From Chthoniobacterales bacterium (lineage in GTDB: Bacteria; Verrucomicrobiota; Verrucomicrobiia; Chthoniobacterales; UBA10450), in contig JACCXL010000110.1 of NCBI GenBank assembly GCA_013697015.1, positions 1-9,943 on the forward strand: 9,943 nt of DNA, read 5' to 3'. The notes below the pieces were generated by a model, which was not told the DNA's origin, searched no databases, and worked only from the letters and a program-made list of their open reading frames with translations. Position 1 is the stretch's first letter. Each line of letters starts with the position of its first letter. Shown here piece after piece: positions 5,726 through 9,943 of this stretch. The translations under genes and the position numbers were made by a program.

Positions 5726-7444
5726 GTGAAAACTCGAATCGTCCTCGCTGCTTTTCTCATCAGCACATTTTCGAGCGGGGTCTGTTTCGCCCAGACGGAA
5801 AACGTGCCCGCGGCGGATTCCAGTTCGCTCGATTTTAAGCAGTTCGGCTTGCTCGCGATTCAGGAAGGCGGCCGGCGTAAGCCGATCGACACCTTCGCTC
5901 GGGAGACGCTCATCAAGCTCACTGGACGCTCCAGTTACAAAGCCGGGGCCAAGACATGGCCGGCGAGCGACTTCCTCCTCTCGATGCTGCTCGACACGCA
6001 CGACTGGAAAGCGGAGCCGATGATTCTGGTTTCGTTCGGGCAACTTAAGGCGCAATTAGGTTTGCCCGCGCAGCAGCGCCGGTTTTCATTCGCGCAACTG
6101 GCGGCTTTGCCGGAACTGAACCGGCTCGCCGGGGAGGCGCACGCGTTGCGCAAAGCGGAGAAGCCGCTTTCCCGCCTGCAGCAGGAAGTGATGAGCGTGA
6201 GCGAACGGCTTAGCCTTTTCGCGCGGGTCATGGATGGCAGCGCCTTCCTGCTCGTGCCGGCGGCGCAAAAAGAGACGGACTCTTGGGTCGTGCCGCCGGG
6301 GTTCGGCCAATATTACAACGAGACGCAGTTCGCGCCCGTCCAGGCGAAGCTGCAAGCAATGGCGGAAGCGTATACCCGCAGCGACGGCTTTAATTTCGCG
6401 CTCGCGGGTCGCCAGTTGCGTGAGGGGCTGCGCGGGTTAAGCCCGGGGATTTATCCCTCCGAAGGGAAACTCGCGCTCGAATATCGGTACAATCATTTTG
6501 ACGGGTTCTACCGCGCGGCTTGGTGTTATGGCGTCGCGCTGCTCTTGCTCGTCGTCTGCTCTGTGCGCGTGAAATCGCCCAGATTGAAGGCGATCGGCGT
6601 GACTGTTGCGGTGCTCGGTCTCCTCTTTCACGCCAGCGCGATCACGATGCGTTGTTTGATTGGGGGGCGTCCACCGGTGACGAACATGTACGAGTCGATC
6701 ATTTGGGTGTCGTTCGCCGTCTCGTTTTTCGGCATGATCTTTTTCGCGCGTTATCGGACGACAATTTATCTGCTCGCCGCGCTGCCGGTGACGCTGGTGG
6801 CGCTGCTGCTTGTGCATCAGATGCCAATCGCGATGCCTTCGAGTATCGATCCGCTGGTGCCGGTGTTACGGGATAACTTTTGGCTCACGATCCACGTGCT
6901 CACAATCACGTTGAGCTACGCGGCTTTCGCGCTCGCGATGGGATTCGGACATATCCTGCTCTGGCGCTATGCACGAAATCCATCCGCGACGCGCGCGGAT
7001 CAGCCGATGCATTTCTGGCTTTATCGCGTGCTTCAGCTCGGCGTGATTCTGCTGGCGGCGGGTACGATCCTGGGCGGCGTCTGGGCGAACTACAGCTGGG
7101 GCCGTTTCTGGGGCTGGGATCCGAAGGAGACGTGGGCTCTGATCGCGCTGCTTTGCTACATCCTGACGTTGCACGGGCGGCTCGCCGGATGGTGGACGCA
7201 ATTCGGGCTGGTCGTCGCGAGTGTAGTCTGTTTCCTCGCGGTTCTAATGGCGTGGTATGGGGTGAATTTCGTGCTCGGGAAAGGTTTGCACAGCTACGGT
7301 TTTGGGATTGGCGGTGAGACTTACGTCGCCAGCTTTGTGATCGCGGATTTGCTCTTCGTTGGATTTGCGATCTGGCGTTATCGCGCGAGCAAACGCGTCA
7401 CGAGCGGCGCGCCTGAAGTAGCAGGGGAGCGCGTAGCCGTATAA
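5726..7444 (+). CDS. ccsA: Cytochrome c biogenesis protein CcsA (haem lyase subunit) with N-terminal periplasmic extension
   Basis: The 572-residue membrane protein starts at a GTG without an obvious Shine-Dalgarno. It begins with a signal peptide (cleavage near FAQ, residue 23). An extension of about 240 residues follows, containing the GRRKPIDTFAREtL-type motif seen in large CcsA/CcsBA proteins of Bacteroidetes, Planctomycetes and Verrucomicrobia. The C-terminal half has about eight membrane helices and the CcsA/CcmC/CcmF tryptophan-rich WWD motif (WGRFWGWDPKETW, residues 458-470), which presents haem on the periplasmic side. Conserved haem-ligand histidines fit H390 (P-His1), H483 (TM-His) and H522 (P-His2, LHSYGFG), flanking the WWD as expected. 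System II enzymes attach haem to CXXCH apocytochromes with CcsB/ResB; no CcsB is in the window, so it is encoded elsewhere. A hairpin terminator separates it from the preceding gene. Confidence 0.9.
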   Translation: MKTRIVLAAFLISTFSSGVCFAQTENVPAADSSSLDFKQFGLLAIQEGGRRKPIDTFARETLIKLTGRSSYKAGAKTWPASDFLLSMLLDTHDWKAEPMILVSFGQLKAQLGLPAQQRRFSFAQLAALPELNRLAGEAHALRKAEKPLSRLQQEVMSVSERLSLFARVMDGSAFLLVPAAQKETDSWVVPPGFGQYYNETQFAPVQAKLQAMAEAYTRSDGFNFALAGRQLREGLRGLSPGIYPSEGKLALEYRYNHFDGFYRAAWCYGVALLLLVVCSVRVKSPRLKAIGVTVAVLGLLFHASAITMRCLIGGRPPVTNMYESIIWVSFAVSFFGMIFFARYRTTIYLLAALPVTLVALLLVHQMPIAMPSSIDPLVPVLRDNFWLTIHVLTITLSYAAFALAMGFGHILLWRYARNPSATRADQPMHFWLYRVLQLGVILLAAGTILGGVWANYSWGRFWGWDPKETWALIALLCYILTLHGRLAGWWTQFGLVVASVVCFLAVLMAWYGVNFVLGKGLHSYGFGIGGETYVASFVIADLLFVGFAIWRYRASKRVTSGAPEVAGERVAV

Positions 7445-7550
7445 ATTTGCTCCGGACTGGAACGACCGTCTCAATCCCCTCGCTCGGCGAGCGCCATAAT
7501 GCGGCGTGCGCGATCAGTTTCCGCTATCGTCGGCAGATGATTCGACGGCA

Positions 7551-7559
7551 TGCTACAAT
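7551..7559 (+). promoter_or_regulatory. Possible extended -10 element before the CtlX-type gene
   Basis: TGCTACAAT fits an extended -10 (TGn followed by TACAAT). It would start transcription near 7565, just before the ATG at 7572. No convincing -35 is present. If real, it rules out the upstream GTG at 7506 as the translation start. Confidence 0.3.
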
Positions 7560-7571
7560 CGGCTGGTGAAC

Positions 7572-8528
7572 ATGCGGCAGCGCGAGCAGGGAATTGCGCG
7601 AAGGAGCAAAGTCGAACAAAGCACGAGCGCGGTACTAATGGTTCGTCCGGCGCGATTTTATCCCAATCCGGAGACGGCGGCGGACAATGCGTTTCAACGT
7701 GAAGCGCCGGGTGATAAGGTAGCTCCTCTTGCCGCACGCGCCCGAGATGAATTCGATCACGCGGTCGACACACTGCGCGGTCACGGTGTCACGGTTCACG
7801 TGGTCGACGACACCGTTACGCCGGAGAAACCGGACGCAGTTTTCCCGAACAACTGGATCTCGACGCATCACGATGGACGGATCGCGCTCTATCCGATGTT
7901 CTCGCCCGCGCGGCGCCGGGAACGGCGGATCGACATCATCGACGACCTCCGGCGACATTACCACGTCGGTGCGGTGATCGATTACTCCTCGTGTGAAAAT
8001 GACGGGCAGTGCCTTGAAGGCACCGGCAGCCTGGTGCTCGATCATGTCCACCGGGTTGCGTACGTTTCTCTCTCGAAACGCGCCCATCCGGGGCCGCTGC
8101 GGAAATTTTGCGCGGACTTCGCGTTTGAACCGGTCACGTTCACCAGCGTCGATCAAGCCGGGCAGCCGATCTACCACACGAATGTGATGATGTGCCTCGG
8201 CACCGATTTTGCGCTCATTGGTCTGCGCTCGATCCCGGACGCTCAGGAACGGCGCCGGGTGCGCGAACGCCTGGAAAAATCGGGGAAACAGATCGTGGAA
8301 CTCGCGCCGGAGCAGATCGCAAACTTCGCCGGGAACGCGATCGAGTTGCAGATCGACCGGGAAAAGTTGCTTGTCCTTTCCGCTCGCGGCCTGTCCGCGC
8401 TTTCACCGGAACAGGTCAGCGCACTCGAGCGGCACGCGCGCATCGTTCCCCTCACGTTACCGACGATCGAGCTCGCCGGCGGCAGCGCGCGTTGCATGAT
8501 CGCGACGATTCATCTGCCGCCGCTCTGA
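7572..8528 (+). CDS. ctlX: Citrulline utilization hydrolase CtlX-type amidinohydrolase (arginine deiminase/DDAH superfamily)
   Basis: The 318-residue product matches the CtlX-type branch of the guanidino-group-modifying superfamily. Visible signatures are VLMVRPARFYPNPETAADNAFQ near the N-terminus, PDAVFPNNWISTHHDGRIALYPMFSP (about 87-112), LEGTGSLVLD (148-157), YHTNVMM (201-207) and GGSARCMIA (303-311). The likely catalytic set is C308 as nucleophile, H202 as base and E149 as acid, with D88/N93 in the substrate pocket. These enzymes hydrolyse C-N bonds of guanidino or ureido substrates; citrulline is the substrate proposed for CtlX, but arginine or methylarginine cannot be excluded. I chose ATG 7572 over GTG 7506 because related proteins start about 10-20 residues before VLMVRPA and an extended -10 lies between the two. 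No arginine-pathway gene is adjacent. It ends 5 bp from the convergent gene. Confidence 0.83.
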   Translation: MRQREQGIARRSKVEQSTSAVLMVRPARFYPNPETAADNAFQREAPGDKVAPLAARARDEFDHAVDTLRGHGVTVHVVDDTVTPEKPDAVFPNNWISTHHDGRIALYPMFSPARRRERRIDIIDDLRRHYHVGAVIDYSSCENDGQCLEGTGSLVLDHVHRVAYVSLSKRAHPGPLRKFCADFAFEPVTFTSVDQAGQPIYHTNVMMCLGTDFALIGLRSIPDAQERRRVRERLEKSGKQIVELAPEQIANFAGNAIELQIDREKLLVLSARGLSALSPEQVSALERHARIVPLTLPTIELAGGSARCMIATIHLPPL

Positions 8529-8533
8529 TCTCG

Positions 8534-9112
8534 TTAGGCGCGCGGGAGACGCGACTCCATCGCTTCGCACAGGACGTGCAGCAGGAACTTGTGCGCCTCC
8601 TGAATGCGCGCGGTCGTCTCGCCGCGCACCAGTAACTCCACGTCCGCCAGGCCTTTCGCCGACCCGCCGTCGCGACCGAGGAGCGAGATGGTTTGCACAT
8701 GGCGCTTGCGAGCTTCCTCCAGTGCGCGCGTCACGTTTCGTGAGTTACCGCTGGTCGTGAGGCAAATAAGGACATCCCCGGCCCGCCCGTATGCAGCCAC
8801 TTGTCGGGCGAAGATTTCATCGAAACCGTAGTCGTTCGCAGCGGCCGTAAGTAAGCCGCCATCGGAGCTGAAGCAGATGGCCGGGTAGGGCCGCCGATCA
8901 TCCGTGAACCGGACCACGAATTCAGTCGCGATATGCGCGGCATCCGCGGCGCTTCCGCCATTTCCGCAGAGGAGAAGCTGGTGGCCGGAACCGAGGCTTT
9001 GCGCGATCAAATCGGCCGCGCGGCGGAGCTGCTGATCTAGTTCTGCGAGCGAGCGCAGATTCGCGATCGATTCGTCGACCGCGTGCTGCAAAATACTCGA
9101 AAGATCACGCAT
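8534..9112 (-). CDS. gmhA: D-sedoheptulose 7-phosphate isomerase (SIS domain)
   Basis: The 192-residue product is the usual size for GmhA, which isomerises sedoheptulose 7-phosphate to D-glycero-D-manno-heptose 7-phosphate, the first step to ADP/GDP-heptose for lipopolysaccharide or glycans. The SIS fold shows LLCGNGGSAADAAHIATEF (47-65), LTTSGNSRNV (118-127) for phosphate binding, and ETTARIQEAHKFLLHVLCE (165-183). The zinc ligands fit H60, E64, Q171 and H179, with the same spacing as in E. coli GmhA. A less specific SIS-family phosphosugar isomerase is the main alternative. No other heptose gene is nearby. The ATG lacks a Shine-Dalgarno. It converges on the CtlX-type gene with only 5 bp between stops and no terminator in the gap, so readthrough antisense is possible. 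Confidence 0.88.
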   Translation of the reverse strand: MRDLSSILQHAVDESIANLRSLAELDQQLRRAADLIAQSLGSGHQLLLCGNGGSAADAAHIATEFVVRFTDDRRPYPAICFSSDGGLLTAAANDYGFDEIFARQVAAYGRAGDVLICLTTSGNSRNVTRALEEARKRHVQTISLLGRDGGSAKGLADVELLVRGETTARIQEAHKFLLHVLCEAMESRLPRA

Positions 9113-9216
9113 GCGACAGTGGGAAGATGGCGCGCAAAGGAGTTCGAACTTGCGATTCCTTTCCGTGCCAAGATCGTCCGAGCCCTGAATACGCCGAATT
9201 GCTTAGGCTAGCACCT

Positions 9217-9234
9217 CCATATGACGCCATATGG
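9217..9234. repeat. Small perfect palindrome in the intergenic gap
   Basis: CCATATG (9217-9223) and CATATGG (9228-9234) pair around a 4-nt loop, ACGC. There is no T-run, so it is not an intrinsic terminator. It lies in the 268-bp gap between two minus-strand genes, about 105 bp upstream of the gmhA start, and could be an operator or an RNA hairpin. The rest of 9113-9341 shows no gene. Confidence 0.45.
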
Positions 9235-9341
9235 ATTCATGCAAATTCGCAGATTGCTACACTAAAAATGCTCACCGAGGCAGCCGATGTGATGTCTCTC
9301 GCTGGGTTCGCGCGACGCCGAGTGTCGGGCGGCCATCGCGT

Positions 9342-9380
9342 CCGGTGCTTGCCACACCGGCCCGGCATCAGCGATGCCGG
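9342..9380. repeat. Two tandem hairpins abutting the stop codon of the helical protein gene
   Basis: The first hairpin pairs CCGGTG (9342-9347) with CACCGG (9355-9360). The second pairs CCGGCATC (9362-9369) with GATGCCGG (9373-9380) around a 3-nt loop and touches the TAG stop (9383-9381) of the minus-strand gene. There is no T-tract after them in the minus direction, so they are not a classical intrinsic terminator, but they may end or protect the mRNA 3' end. They could also be a dispersed palindromic repeat. Confidence 0.55.
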
Positions 9381-9860
9381 CTACAAAAAGGCTTTGCGCG
9401 CGAGCTCGAGACGCTTCGTGTTGATCCGGTCGCATTGCTCTTGCGCGCGCGTGACCAGGCGCGCGTAGTCCATATGCCGCAGCTCCGGGATCGATTCGGC
9501 CGCGGCCGAGAGCGCGGTCCAAAGCTCGCGTTTGCCGGTAACTCCAAGCACCAGGCTTTCCAGCGCCATGAAAAGCCCAATCTGGTCTTCACTCGCTTCG
9601 CTAATCTTGAATTTCGCGCGCGAGATTTTTTCCATGACCCACGCGCCCGCTTTTTTGACGGCACTTTCATTCGCGCCGATTTGTTTGATCAATTGCTCGA
9701 GGGTGTGCTGGTCGGCATCGATTTCCGCACGGACATCTCTGAGGAACGGCGCGAGCGGTTTGCCCTCGAAAACCTCAATCAAATTATCGACCAGTTCCAA
9801 CGCTCCGACCGAGCCGGCATGGTGGTCGTTTAGATAAGTTGTCAGAGTTTCCTTGTTCAT
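9381..9860 (-). CDS. Conserved-looking all-helical protein of unknown function (possible ferritin-like/four-helix bundle)
   Basis: The 159-residue soluble product has no signal peptide or membrane segment and appears to be almost wholly helical. The likely helices are about 3-32, 35-62, 92-120 and 125-158, the pattern of a four-helix bundle. Acidic and His residues at helix positions (E22, E46, D50, H52, E101, E141) recall ferritin-like or DUF892-type proteins, but the spacing is not a clear di-iron signature, so the function is unassigned. The phrases HHAGSVGALELVDNLIE and LFMALESLVLGVTGKRELW read like a real, conserved protein. No Shine-Dalgarno is seen before the ATG at 9860. The 83 bases upstream to the window end show no other gene. 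It is followed by tandem hairpins and, 268 bp later, by gmhA on the same strand. Confidence 0.7.
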   Translation of the reverse strand: MNKETLTTYLNDHHAGSVGALELVDNLIEVFEGKPLAPFLRDVRAEIDADQHTLEQLIKQIGANESAVKKAGAWVMEKISRAKFKISEASEDQIGLFMALESLVLGVTGKRELWTALSAAAESIPELRHMDYARLVTRAQEQCDRINTKRLELARKAFL

Positions 9861-9943
9861 GGTCGCACCAGATCAACGCAGCCTACACAGCGTCTGCCGA
9901 GGCCGTAATTCAAGAGCTCGGTCTTCCCTTGAAGATGCGGAAC

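Noticed and set aside
5414..6055. 213-residue minus-strand ORF
   Set aside because: It runs antisense to the ccsA N-terminus and across the terminator and gap, with no recognisable domain; it is a high-GC shadow frame.
7506..7571. 22-codon N-terminal extension of the CtlX-type protein from GTG 7506
   Set aside because: It extends beyond the usual family start, lacks a Shine-Dalgarno, and lies upstream of the likely -10.
7635..8177. 180-residue minus-strand ORF
   Set aside because: It is fully antisense to the well-supported CtlX-type gene.
9131..9165. tRNA-like 3' end (GTTCGAAC near CGCGCCA on the minus strand)
   Set aside because: The flanking bases do not form a T-stem and no anticodon or D arm can be drawn; only a 6-bp AAAGGA/TCCTTT pairing is present.

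Overview
The window looks like a chromosomal segment of a GC-rich Gram-negative bacterium. My best guess is a soil-type Verrucomicrobiota (Chthoniobacterales-like) or a near relative. Pointers are the secreted enzyme with Thr-Pro linkers and a chitobiase C-terminal-like module, the CcsA protein with a large N-terminal extension, GTG starts, weak or absent Shine-Dalgarno sequences, and an isolated integron attC-like site. This is inferred from style; there is no rRNA or marker gene to settle it.

Layout. Positions 1-1820 (+) hold the 3' part of a large secreted modular protein: Thr-Pro linker, chitobiase-C-like module, Thr-Pro linker, lectin-like module, and a phosphoesterase (acid phosphatase/phospholipase C superfamily) domain. 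Positions about 1822-2744 form a minus-strand patch resembling an integron gene-cassette relic. Read on the minus strand it holds a signal-peptide-bearing HNH nuclease, a small ORF that looks frameshifted, an attC-like site whose R'' box contains that ORF's stop codon, and a truncated ORF start.

Positions 2866-5530 (+) form a self-contained regulatory module: an OmpR/CusR-type response regulator, an overlapping sensor histidine kinase, and a small secreted His/Gly/Asp-rich protein, closed by an intrinsic terminator. The promoter before the regulator and the one before the small protein share the inverted repeat GTAAC-N6-GTTAC with a TTTGC-type tail. In both, a -10-like hexamer begins exactly 33 nt after the repeat. 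This is the most informative signal in the window: it suggests the regulator binds here, controls its own gene and drives the small protein.

Positions 5726-7444 (+) encode a CcsA-type cytochrome c haem lyase subunit with a signal peptide and a WWD motif. Positions 7572-8528 (+) encode a CtlX-type amidinohydrolase. Convergent to it, 9112-8534 (-) encodes GmhA-type sedoheptulose-7-phosphate isomerase, and 9860-9381 (-) a conserved-looking all-helical protein. The gap between the last two holds several small palindromes, two of them in tandem against a stop codon.

Apart from the two-component module and the cassette-like patch, the genes look like unrelated housekeeping or metabolic neighbours rather than one pathway. 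No tRNA, rRNA, CRISPR array, transposase or integrase was found.
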